Assembly (NCBI GenBank): GCA_965261195.1
Contig: OZ253455.1
Span: 3,348,001-3,412,000 of the forward strand
Source of the DNA: Bin87 sp965261195
GTDB lineage: Bacteria > Chloroflexota > Dehalococcoidia > Lucifugimonadales > UBA3495
Length of the DNA: 64,000 nt
Direction: 5' to 3'
Shown here in pieces: positions 31,634 through 39,368 of the stretch. Position numbers and translations under genes: made by a program. The notes below the pieces were generated by a model, which did no database searches, was not told the DNA's origin, and saw only the letters and a list, made by a program, of their open reading frames with translations. Numbering within the stretch: position 1 is the stretch's first letter; the number at the start of each line of letters is the position of its first letter.

Positions 31634-32635
31634 CTATTGCCGTCGTATCGCCCACGCCGCCGGATTGACCAGGAATTCCGGCATCCGGCCTTGCAGCACG
31701 TCCACCGTAGCCCGCGCCGTCCGCACTTCCAACTCCAGCACCGATTGCTGCGACAGAAACGCCACATGGGGCGTGATGATGACGTTGTCCAGCGCAAACA
31801 TTGGGTGCTCCGGCGACGGGGCCGCTGATTCCATCACGTCCAGGCCGGCCCCGGCAATGCTGCCATCGCGGAGGGCGGCGTATAGCGCGGTCTCGTCCAC
31901 GATCGGGCCACGGGCACAATTGATCAGGTAAGCCGACGATTTCATCAAACCCAGCTCGCGTTCGCCAATCAGCCCGCGGGTTTCGTCGTTCAGCGGAGTG
32001 TGCACGGTTACGTAGTCTGCATTCGCCAGCAGGTCGTCCAGCGTCGCCGCCGTAACGCCGGCCGGCAACACCGCATCCGACGCCAGGTAAGGGTCATAAG
32101 CCAAAACCGACAGCCCGAAGGCCAGGGCCTTGTCCGCCACCGCCCGCCCGATGCGCCCAAACCCCACGACGCCGATAGTCTGCCCGCGCAAACGGGTCAG
32201 CGGATGCGGCGACGCCACGCCTTCCCATCGCCCGGCTTTGGCCACGCCGTTATAGAAACCAACCTGCCGATTCCAGGTCAGCAGCAACGCCATCACATGA
32301 TCGCTAACCTCATCCACGCAGTAATCGGGCACGTAAGTAACCGGAATTCCCAGCTCAGTAGCCACGTCAACGGCAATGTTGTCCACCCCCACGCCATACC
32401 GGCTGATAACCCGGCACCGTTCCGCCGCCCGCACCACCGCCGGCGTAACCTGAGCAAAACAAGTCATAATCCCATCGCAACCCAGCGCCAGCCTAGCCAG
32501 CGTGTCTTCCGACCCATCCGGGGCCTCCACAACCTCGGCGTTGATTCCGGCCAGCACCTCCCGCTCCGGTGCGGTAGTGGGCCAAACGAAGTCGGTGATG
32601 AGGATGCGGGGGGGACGATAGGAGTTGGAGGTCAT
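31634..32635 (-). CDS. CtBP/phosphoglycerate-dehydrogenase-like D-2-hydroxyacid dehydrogenase
   Basis: NAD-dependent dehydrogenase of 333 residues. Catalytic residues are all seen: Arg in VINCARGPIVDE (about 242), Glu in the VMESAAPSPEHPMF region and His in ITPHVAFLSQQS. The cofactor motif is GVVGFGRIGRAVA. The C-terminal binding protein/GyaR-like subgroup fits the YVPDYCVDEVSDHVMALLL segment. Substrate unknown. Confidence 0.88.
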   Translation of the reverse strand: MTSNSYRPPRILITDFVWPTTAPEREVLAGINAEVVEAPDGSEDTLARLALGCDGIMTCFAQVTPAVVRAAERCRVISRYGVGVDNIAVDVATELGIPVTYVPDYCVDEVSDHVMALLLTWNRQVGFYNGVAKAGRWEGVASPHPLTRLRGQTIGVVGFGRIGRAVADKALAFGLSVLAYDPYLASDAVLPAGVTAATLDDLLANADYVTVHTPLNDETRGLIGERELGLMKSSAYLINCARGPIVDETALYAALRDGSIAGAGLDVMESAAPSPEHPMFALDNVIITPHVAFLSQQSVLELEVRTARATVDVLQGRMPEFLVNPAAWAIRRQ

Positions 32636-32815
32636 TGCAATCCCATTGATCTGCCAGTTGCAGCCTGCAAAGTATAATGCAAACGGACGCTGTAAAAAAC
32701 TGGTCGAAGTATTATCAGAGTTTTACGTCATCAAAACCTGATGACAAAGGCTTATTGTCGAAACCGACGGCGTTGATTACCCTGTAAGCATCAAAAACTG
32801 TAGGGGAAAAATTCA

Positions 32816-33724
32816 ATGTCACGAGATACGCTATGGGCGATGGATGACCATACTGAGGGTAAGCACTTGATTCTCAAGGAGTACCTTAACGGGTGGTTTC
32901 CAATACTGGGCAGATGGAATAGCCGTATAGTTTTTGTCGACGGATTCTCCGGGCCCGGTGAGTACAGGAGCGGTGAGAAGGGCTCTCCAATAGTTGCCCT
33001 AGAATCCGTTGAAAAGCATAAAAGTTCTGGCAATTTGGGCAGTACGGAAGTAGTTTGCCTTTTTATTGAAGGCAGACGCGACCGAGGTGACCATCTTCGT
33101 GCATTGCTGGATGGACGTTCGAATGTGGAAGGCATCAAAATCGGTGTGCGAGGTGGTACATTTGAAGATAATATGAGTGAAATGCTGGACTACATAGACG
33201 AGCAGAATTTACGAATGGCGCCTGCATTTGTGATGATTGATCCGTTTGGTGTCAAAGACAGTCCTATGGCATTGATCAAGCGTATACTAGCCAACGAAAA
33301 GAGCGAATGCTTTATATCGTTCATGTACGAACCGATTCGCCGCTTTCACGAGCAGCCAGAATTTGAGCCTCACCTGACCGAACTTTTCGGTACAGAAGAC
33401 TGGAAGCAATGCCTCGTTATGGATGAAACGGATGACAAGAAGCGCTTTCTTCATTCGTTATTCCGGAATCAACTTAAAGCTCATGGTGCAAAGTACGTCG
33501 TTGATTTCGAACTCTGGAAAGGGGGACGACACGTTTATACGATTTACTTTGCGACAGGTCACGAAAAAGGTTGCAATCTTATGAAGCAGGCAATTTGGAA
33601 AATTGTGCCTGATGGGTCCTTCGGATTTCGAGGACATAACCGGCAACAAATGGTGCTTTTTGGACCTGAGGTTGATACGGCTTTTTTGGCGGAGCAACTC
33701 AAGCAAAATTCGGGACCGTGCTGA
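32816..33724 (+). CDS. tcmP: Three-Cys-motif partner protein TcmP (frameshifted near its end)
   Basis: The N-terminal part matches the TcmP family: SRDTLWAMDDHTEGKHLILK, then VDGFSGPGEYRSGEKGSPIV (a Rossmann, methyltransferase-like strand and loop) and FVMIDPFGVKDSPM. The frame stops at 33724, but the expected C-terminal winged-helix region continues in the -1 frame from 33718. One extra A in the AAAA run at 33705-33708 would join them. Codon and base use here are clearly more A+T rich than the neighbours, pointing to transfer. Family function is unknown; it always sits next to a three-Cys protein, as it does here. Confidence 0.8.
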   Translation: MSRDTLWAMDDHTEGKHLILKEYLNGWFPILGRWNSRIVFVDGFSGPGEYRSGEKGSPIVALESVEKHKSSGNLGSTEVVCLFIEGRRDRGDHLRALLDGRSNVEGIKIGVRGGTFEDNMSEMLDYIDEQNLRMAPAFVMIDPFGVKDSPMALIKRILANEKSECFISFMYEPIRRFHEQPEFEPHLTELFGTEDWKQCLVMDETDDKKRFLHSLFRNQLKAHGAKYVVDFELWKGGRHVYTIYFATGHEKGCNLMKQAIWKIVPDGSFGFRGHNRQQMVLFGPEVDTAFLAEQLKQNSGPC

Positions 33725-33900
33725 CGCCCATCGAAACAATCGAGCATTTTATTATGACAGACGAAACGATATTTCATACCGGGCATCTCAGGCAGAAAAC
33801 CCTCCAGCCGTTAGAAAAGGCAGGACTCATTGAAGTCAACCGCCCATCGAGAGGCAAGGGATTCAGGAACGGGAAGAATATTACTATCAGGTTCCTTTAA
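33718..33900 (+). CDS. Displaced C-terminal winged-helix part of TcmP
   Basis: 60 codons (from GTG at 33718 if independently started) that read TPIETIEHFIMTDETIFHTG, HLRQKTLQPLEKAGLIEVNR and a basic end. This is a winged-helix pattern that ends full-length TcmP proteins. It is either the separated end of a frameshifted gene or, less likely, a product of -1 slippage at the preceding AAAA run. Confidence 0.6.
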   Translation: MLTPIETIEHFIMTDETIFHTGHLRQKTLQPLEKAGLIEVNRPSRGKGFRNGKNITIRFL

Positions 33901-33930
33901 TCGTACGTTGGCAATAGTTAGGCTCGTATC

Positions 33931-34665
33931 ATGGCCGTCGGCACCAAAATAGAATGGACGGATGCCACCTGGAACCCGGTAACTGGCTGCAATAAAGTCA
34001 GCCCGGGTTGCAAGTTTTGTTATGCGGAGCGATTGTCCCATCGGCTCAAGGCCACTGGGATGGCGAAATACCGCAACGGGTTTGAAGTAACCCTGCACCC
34101 CGACACCCTGGAAATCCCCCTGCATTGGCGTAAGCCCCGCACGATTTTCGTCAATTCGATGAGCGACCTATTCCACGACGATGTTCCCGACGAATTCGTG
34201 CATGATGTTTTCGATGTGATGGAGCGCGGAGACTGGCATCGCTACCAGGTGCTCACCAAGCGCCCGGAGCGGGTAGCAAGCTTGAACTCGGAATTGCCCT
34301 GGCCGGAGCAGGTCTGGTTGGGCGTCAGCGTTGAATCAAAAGGCTATGTTCACCGCATCGACGTGCTGCGCGAAACGGATGCGGCGGTCAAGTTTCTCTC
34401 GTTGGAGCCGTTGCTGGGTTCACTGCCCGAACTCAACCTCGACGGTATTGATTGGGTCATCGTTGGCGGTGAATCCGGCCCCGGCGCTCGCCGGATGGAC
34501 GGCGATTGGGCACGCGATATTCGCGACCAGTGCCTCGCTGCCGGCGTCCCTTTTCATTTCAAGCAATGGGGCGGCGTCTTCAAAAAGAAGTATGGCCGGG
34601 TGCTTGATGACAGAACCTGGGATGAAATGCCTCGGCAATTAGAACCCTTGAGAGGGAATATGTAA
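33931..34665 (+). CDS. DUF5131 / phage Gp37-Gp68-like three-Cys-motif protein
   Basis: A 244-residue protein opening with TKIEWTDATWNPVTGCNKVS and the Cys set C20-x6-C27-x2-C30 (in PGCKFCYAERL), which resembles a radical-SAM cluster. Other parts include IFVNSMSDLFHDDVPDEFVH, YQVLTKRPERV, WLGVSVES and VIVGGESGPGARRMD, all hallmarks of this phage-associated family. Function unknown; the cluster suggests Fe-S and perhaps AdoMet chemistry. It is the usual partner of TcmP. The stop overlaps the next start by one base. Confidence 0.85.
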   Translation: MAVGTKIEWTDATWNPVTGCNKVSPGCKFCYAERLSHRLKATGMAKYRNGFEVTLHPDTLEIPLHWRKPRTIFVNSMSDLFHDDVPDEFVHDVFDVMERGDWHRYQVLTKRPERVASLNSELPWPEQVWLGVSVESKGYVHRIDVLRETDAAVKFLSLEPLLGSLPELNLDGIDWVIVGGESGPGARRMDGDWARDIRDQCLAAGVPFHFKQWGGVFKKKYGRVLDDRTWDEMPRQLEPLRGNM

Positions 34666-35312
34666 TGTCCACCCGCTACGCCATCAGCCTCCTCACCGAT
34701 CCGGATTTCACGGCGCGGTTGTACCGCGCGCGCCAGCTTATCTGCGGGCAGTTCGCTTGCTGGGCTGCCGAAATGCACATGGTACATCTGCCTTTGTCGG
34801 ATTATTTCATCCTGAACACTGCGGACAGCGCAGATGCTGAGGCGAACCTTGCGGCCGAGCTGGAGCAGTTGTCCAATCGTTACCGGAGAGTCTCTCCCAG
34901 GTTCCCCATGTTCAATCAGGGCATTACCACCACTCGGCCTACGGAATCTGACGGCAATATCTGGGTGGATTTTTCGCCGGAGGTGGTGAACGAATCGCTG
35001 TATCGCCTGCAATCGCTGGTGGCCGACCTGCTCGAGCGGAACCCGGCGGTTTCAGGCGACCGCCTGGTGTACGGCCGCGATTTTCCGCCGCAAATGCCGC
35101 TGCTGTCCCACGCTGACCTGCCCGATTCGGTGTTTGATGCAGCGTTGGAATTCGCCCGCGCCGTAACCGATGAGCTGAAAGTGTCGCAAATCACCCGGTC
35201 CTGGCGGCTCATCCTGATCCGCTTCGAATCCAACGCCGCCGGCGATGACTGGTCGGGCGGCAGATGGGCCACCGATTTGAGCTGGAAAGCGCTGGCCAGT
35301 TTCGGACTGTAA
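34665..35312 (+). CDS. Unknown protein, third member of the TcmP cassette; weak 2H-phosphoesterase likeness
   Basis: 215 residues, start overlapping the stop of the three-Cys gene (TAATG), so almost certainly cotranslated. YAISLLTDPDFTARLYRARQ followed by HMVHLPLSDYFIL looks like the first half of 2'-5' RNA ligase/2H-phosphodiesterase proteins with a His-x-x-His-x-x-Leu; the second His-x-Thr motif is not evident (the place reads MPLLSHADLPDSVFD). A strand-like TRSWRLILIRFES near the end would be the last conserved strand. Function not claimed; a role in nucleic-acid end chemistry is only a guess. Confidence 0.6.
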   Translation: MSTRYAISLLTDPDFTARLYRARQLICGQFACWAAEMHMVHLPLSDYFILNTADSADAEANLAAELEQLSNRYRRVSPRFPMFNQGITTTRPTESDGNIWVDFSPEVVNESLYRLQSLVADLLERNPAVSGDRLVYGRDFPPQMPLLSHADLPDSVFDAALEFARAVTDELKVSQITRSWRLILIRFESNAAGDDWSGGRWATDLSWKALASFGL

Positions 35313-35329
35313 CCAGGCATCCTCGCGAC

Positions 35330-35376
35330 CCGGATTACGCCGCCACCGGATTACGCCGGCACCCGGATTACACCGG
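35330..35376. repeat. Three imperfect copies of CCGGATTACGCCG
   Basis: Copies begin at 35330, 35346 and 35363, spaced 16-17 bases. The third overlaps the stop codon of the aldo/keto reductase gene on the minus strand. The region lies between convergent genes; no terminator-like hairpin with a T-run is seen. Confidence 0.45.
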
Positions 35377-36204
35377 AAAGGAGCGCTCCAGAGCCTGACG
35401 CTGCCCCGCCGTTAGCCGCCAACCCGACGCCTCACAGTTGGCAATAGTGCGCTCTACGCTATTCGATTTGGGAATGGCGATTATCCCCGGCTGGTCGGCA
35501 ACCCAATTCAACGCCACTTGCGCTGCGGTTTTGCCGACCTCCCCGGCCACTTCATCCAGGACATTGCGGGCCCGGCCAATGCCCAGGGCCCGGCGCAGGC
35601 CGCCGCGTTGCCCTCCAACCAACGAACCTTCGGCCAACGGCGAATAGGCAATGACCGTGATGTTGTGTTGCCGACAATAGGGAATCACGTCCCGTTCGGC
35701 GCTGCGGCGGCGCAGGTTGTACAAAATCTGGTTGGACACGATGGGATTGTGCCGGAGCGCGGCTTGGGCTTCCCGCATATCCGCCACCGAAAAGTTGCTG
35801 ACGCCGATGTAATCAACCATGCCCTCCGATACCAGTTGCTCCATCGCCTGCATAGTTTCAGCGATGGGCACGCCGGGGTTGGGCCAATGGATTTGGTACA
35901 GGTCAATTTTGTCCACAGCCAGCAGACGGAGGCTGCGCTCGGCGGCCCGCAGCACGGCGTCCCGGCGCAGGTTGCTGCCCAGCACTTTGGTGGCGACGAA
36001 TACCTGATCGCGGATGCCGGTGATGGCCTCGCCCACCGCGTCTTCGGTGCGGTACATCTCCGCCGTGTCGATTAGATTGGCGCCCAATGCCACTCCCCGG
36101 CGCAGCGGCTCCGACCCGCCAGTGTATCGCCAGGTGCCCAGGCCAATCTCCGATACCATCGCATCGGACGCGCCCAACTGCTTCATCTGCATAATGCTCA
36201 CCAT
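35368..36204 (-). CDS. Aldo/keto reductase
   Basis: A 278-residue TIM-barrel NADPH oxidoreductase. The tetrad is visible: Asp and Tyr in LIDTAEMYRTEDAVGEA, Lys in VFVATKV and His in YQIHWPNPGVPIAE; the cofactor segment IPKSNSVERTIANCEAS is near the C-terminus. Three ATG codons near the start (36204, 36192, 36186) are possible. Substrate unknown. Confidence 0.92.
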   Translation of the reverse strand: MVSIMQMKQLGASDAMVSEIGLGTWRYTGGSEPLRRGVALGANLIDTAEMYRTEDAVGEAITGIRDQVFVATKVLGSNLRRDAVLRAAERSLRLLAVDKIDLYQIHWPNPGVPIAETMQAMEQLVSEGMVDYIGVSNFSVADMREAQAALRHNPIVSNQILYNLRRRSAERDVIPYCRQHNITVIAYSPLAEGSLVGGQRGGLRRALGIGRARNVLDEVAGEVGKTAAQVALNWVADQPGIIAIPKSNSVERTIANCEASGWRLTAGQRQALERSFPV

Positions 36205-36248
36205 TGCTATGTTACAATTTGCCTACCACCACGAGAGGAGTATCGGAA

Positions 36249-36566
36249 ATGGATAGGCGGCAGAACCTAACCATAAACTTCGACGTCCAGATTATGCTGG
36301 AAGATAGAGGAGACCGCTGGGCTGCATACATCGAGCCGCCGGGGACTACCGTCTATGGCGCAACAGAAGCTGCTGCGCTGGCTCGCGTTGACGAGACTAT
36401 GGAATTCTTTGTGCACAGCCTGGTACAGAAAGTTGGGGTTGAGCGGTTCCGTCGGTATCTGGACTCCCACGGTGTCAAGAACATGGTTGTGACGGATCAC
36501 GGCGCTGGCCGGGTCCACCGCACACATCCGATCAGCCTCCACTTGGAGACCGCCGCCATTGTCTGA
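36249..36566 (+). CDS. HicB-like antitoxin-type protein
   Basis: A 105-residue protein with the degraded RNase H-like HicB fold: INFDVQIMLEDRGDRWAAYI, then PPGTTVYGATEAAALARVDE (the HicB GCVTQGDTLEEA-type segment) and a C-terminal region without a clear ribbon-helix-helix. GAGAGGAG lies before the ATG. The following small gene overlaps its stop by 8 bases, which fits a toxin-antitoxin pair, but the order is antitoxin first and the partner is not an obvious HicA. Confidence 0.6.
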   Translation: MDRRQNLTINFDVQIMLEDRGDRWAAYIEPPGTTVYGATEAAALARVDETMEFFVHSLVQKVGVERFRRYLDSHGVKNMVVTDHGAGRVHRTHPISLHLETAAIV

Positions 36567-36798
36567 ACCTATTTCTAGGGAGCAAGCCGATTTTGCGCTG
36601 GGGTGTATGGGGTATGAAGTCATTGCTGAGAGCTACGGTGTAGTAGCATACTTGGACCTGGATTACCCCGGTGACCCGTTGCGGTGTATGCTGTGCGATT
36701 TCAGCGATGGGCCTATCCCGTGGGACGATTTCCGACATCATTTGGAATACGAAGGCGTTAGTATTGCCGTATTCTTGTCCCATTTGGCAGACGAGTAG
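36559..36798 (+). CDS. Unknown small protein, possible toxin partner of the HicB-like protein
   Basis: A 79-residue frame from TTG at 36559 that overlaps the upstream gene. FALGCMGYEVIAESYGVVAY vaguely resembles the HicA start (LKKLGF), but the HicA catalytic Gly-Ser-His is absent and the sequence is acidic (DLDYPGDPLRCMLCDFSDG). It may be a divergent partner or a third type of component. No firm function. Confidence 0.5.
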   Translation: MSEPISREQADFALGCMGYEVIAESYGVVAYLDLDYPGDPLRCMLCDFSDGPIPWDDFRHHLEYEGVSIAVFLSHLADE

Positions 36799-36942
36799 TC
36801 AGCCGCCCACTACTGTAACGACCGAACCCCATATCTGCCGTGTGCACCGCTACATCGATCCGCAATCGGACTCTTTGCCTCCCCGCATCACGTTCCTGCC
36901 CTTGACCGATTCTACCCCTTGTTGCCGATACCGGCGGCCCAA

Positions 36943-38505
36943 TCAAACAGAATCCCGTCCATCCGGTTCATCCTTGTAAAGCACTCCCTGTTCCAACGGG
37001 CTGGCCCGCATCAGCAAGGCTGGAATTATTGCGATGAGGGCAGCGATGCCCGCCGCCCGATAGAAAGTGTGGAACAGCGACAGGCTGGCCGTTTGCAAAG
37101 TTGACCGGTATTCGACAAAGGCTTGCGCCCGCGCCGCTGCGTCCGGCGCCGGCATGGTCAACGGCGACGGGGTGTCGGTCAGGATGGCAAGCATCTCGTT
37201 GACGCCCCACGCCGACAGCGACGCCATCCCCAGCGTCATGCCCAGCATACGGGCCACCACTATCATAGAGGCTGACACTCCGCGGTATTCCAGCGGCGAC
37301 GCAGCGATGGCCCGGTGCAGCAGTGGCGCGATGACTAACCCGAACCCGCTGCCGGCAATGACCATATCCAGCGTGAGCCGAGGTTCGGCAATGTCGATTT
37401 GCCACCCGGCGAGTCTGAACATCCCAATAGCAATCAAAACCAGCCCCGGCAGGGCAACCCAACGGGCGTCGAACCACCTCAACAGCAGCCCGCCAGCTAC
37501 GGAAAATACCGGAATGGTGGCCGTCATGCGCAGCAGCCACAACGCCGCGGTGAACGAGTCCACGGGCCGCTCCGATACGTCCATCACCGTGTTGGCCATT
37601 AGCACCGTGGTTGCCATCGCGATGATGAGGGCAATTCCCACCAATAACTGGCTGACATTGGCGGCAACGAATCCCCAGGCCCGGAACAGCGCGCCGGATA
37701 GCAGTGGCTGCGTCGTCTTGCGTTGCAGCCGGAGCAGCGCCCCCACGCTGACCAGAAACCCGGCCAGCAGCAAGTAGGGAGTCCACGAGGACACCCGGAA
37801 CAGTCCTTCGTGCGCCACCGCCAGGCTCAACAGCGCCAGCCCGACCGTTAGCGCCAGCGCTCCGCGGTAATCCATCCGTGATCCGGCAAACCGTTGATTG
37901 GGGATGAACAGCAGCGCCACCGCGATCACCGCCGCCTGGGGCACGTTGAGCCAGAAAATAGCCCGCCACCCCCAGAACTCGATGACCGCGCCGCCGTAAG
38001 CCGGGCCCAGCATACTGCCGGCCTCGGCGGCCCCAGCCACGATGCCCAAAGCCAACCCGCGTTTCTCGGCAGAAACCAACGCCGCGGCGATGGCCAGGCT
38101 GATGGGCACGGTGCCCCCGCCGCCAATCGCCTGCACCACCCGCGCTGCCACAATCTGGTCCAGCGGTTCAATGACGCTGTTCAACCACGCCCATTCGCCG
38201 GACAGCGCCACCGCTGTTGTCCCCACGACAAATACCGCCAGCGAAGCCAGATACAACCGCTGGTAGCCATAAACGTCCGCCAGCCGTCCCAGCAGCGGCA
38301 TCGCCACGGTGTAAGCGAGCAGGTAGGCCGTTACCACCCAGATTACCGCTTCCAAGCGGAAAATCGGAACCTTTAGGTCTACCATCACTGCGGGCAACGC
38401 GGTGACGACCACCGTTTGATCCAGGGCGGTGACGAAAACGCCGGCGGCTATTGCGGCAACCATCACCCACGGCGGCCGGACTCTCTGCCGGCCTGGGCGA
38501 AACAT
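36943..38505 (-). CDS. 14-helix MFS transporter of the DHA2 type, next to an LprG-like lipoprotein
   Basis: A 520-residue inner-membrane protein. DHA2 marks are FVTALDQTVVVTALPAVM in helix 1 and LGRLADVYGYQRLYLASLA as motif A, with GGGGTVPISLAIAAALV nearby. The gene lies 23 bases after an LppX/LprAFG-type lipoprotein on the same strand. In mycobacteria the lprG-Rv1410c (P55) operon has this composition: the carrier and lipoprotein extract triacylglycerides and lipoarabinomannan from the inner membrane. The homologous role here is an inference; drug export is the alternative. Confidence 0.88.
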   Translation of the reverse strand: MFRPGRQRVRPPWVMVAAIAAGVFVTALDQTVVVTALPAVMVDLKVPIFRLEAVIWVVTAYLLAYTVAMPLLGRLADVYGYQRLYLASLAVFVVGTTAVALSGEWAWLNSVIEPLDQIVAARVVQAIGGGGTVPISLAIAAALVSAEKRGLALGIVAGAAEAGSMLGPAYGGAVIEFWGWRAIFWLNVPQAAVIAVALLFIPNQRFAGSRMDYRGALALTVGLALLSLAVAHEGLFRVSSWTPYLLLAGFLVSVGALLRLQRKTTQPLLSGALFRAWGFVAANVSQLLVGIALIIAMATTVLMANTVMDVSERPVDSFTAALWLLRMTATIPVFSVAGGLLLRWFDARWVALPGLVLIAIGMFRLAGWQIDIAEPRLTLDMVIAGSGFGLVIAPLLHRAIAASPLEYRGVSASMIVVARMLGMTLGMASLSAWGVNEMLAILTDTPSPLTMPAPDAAARAQAFVEYRSTLQTASLSLFHTFYRAAGIAALIAIIPALLMRASPLEQGVLYKDEPDGRDSV

Positions 38506-38528
38506 CGGCCACCAATGCGCCGTTGACG

Positions 38529-39293
38529 CTATGGCCGGCCGGTCATGTCGGCAAACTCGGTGGGCGCCTCGATAGTCACCGCCTCATTGAAATTTGACAA
38601 CAGCATCTTTCTGACCGTATCCGGCCGGTCATGCGCCAGGAATGCTCCCGACACCAGTATTTTGCGTGGCAGGAGCTCCGCAGTGTCCGTCCATAGTTCC
38701 ACGTCCACCAACTTGCCCTCTGACCCCACCGCCGAGCGGCCCGTGATTTTGTAGGTTTCCAGCCCGTCCAGGCTTTCCGGGCCTGACAACGCAGGCTCCT
38801 GTATCCCGGCCAGAATATCGGCCACTTCACCCGGTATCTCATCAATGCGTACCGTGAGCGCCGACAGCGGCAGCCGAACCCATTCGCCGCTGAGCGGGTT
38901 GGTGATGAAGTAGTCCTCCCGGGTCACCACCAAATCCATCGAAATAAATGTGCCCGATTCCAGACCGGCGTCCGGGCCGGAAACCAGGGCGGCCTCAATG
39001 GTAGCCGCCGCTCCCTGTTCGACATCCCAAACTCCGCTAGTGTCAGTAACTTTGGCAGTCACCGCGGTGATGAACGTGCTGCCGGGGTCGTGGCTGAAGT
39101 CGTAGCGCATTGATTCAGCCGCCCGCAGATTGGCTACGGTGCTGGCCAGCATGGCTACGGCATCCGGTGGCGGTGTGGGAGTAGCCGTCGGAGGCGCGCC
39201 ACTGCCGCAGGCAACTGCCAGCATGGTCAGCGTTAGTATGACTGCTGCAACCGGCAGTGAGCGTAACGTCTTGCTGGGTATGCAACATTCCAT
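38529..39293 (-). CDS. LppX/LprAFG-family lipoprotein
   Basis: A 254-residue exported lipoprotein: a short positive N-terminus, hydrophobic VAAVILTLTMLAVAC with the lipobox Cys at residue 29, a Pro/Thr linker (PPTATPTPPPD) and then the half-barrel lipid-binding fold of LprG (SMRYDFSHDPGSTFITAVTA, LDGLETYKITGRSAVGSEGK, ELWTDTAELLPRKILVSGAF). LprG-type proteins carry di- or triacylated lipids in a large cavity. The start at 39293 gives the signal peptide; the longer frame adds 15 residues before it. A MFS gene follows 23 bases downstream. Confidence 0.85.
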   Translation of the reverse strand: MECCIPSKTLRSLPVAAVILTLTMLAVACGSGAPPTATPTPPPDAVAMLASTVANLRAAESMRYDFSHDPGSTFITAVTAKVTDTSGVWDVEQGAAATIEAALVSGPDAGLESGTFISMDLVVTREDYFITNPLSGEWVRLPLSALTVRIDEIPGEVADILAGIQEPALSGPESLDGLETYKITGRSAVGSEGKLVDVELWTDTAELLPRKILVSGAFLAHDRPDTVRKMLLSNFNEAVTIEAPTEFADMTGRP

Positions 39294-39368
39294 CGCGTCT
39301 TGATCCCCACGAGTTGCCTGATATTGGGTCGCAGCCAACCCTGATATTTGGTCGCAGCCAACAGGGTA

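Noticed and set aside
33718..33900. An independent 60-residue protein
   Set aside because: It has no ribosome-binding site and continues the TcmP family pattern, so it is better read as the displaced end of that gene.
39300..39361. Two tandem copies of a 22-base unit (CTGATATTGGGTCGCAGCCA and a variant) before the lipoprotein gene
   Set aside because: Short and without palindromic or promoter features; treated as slippage.
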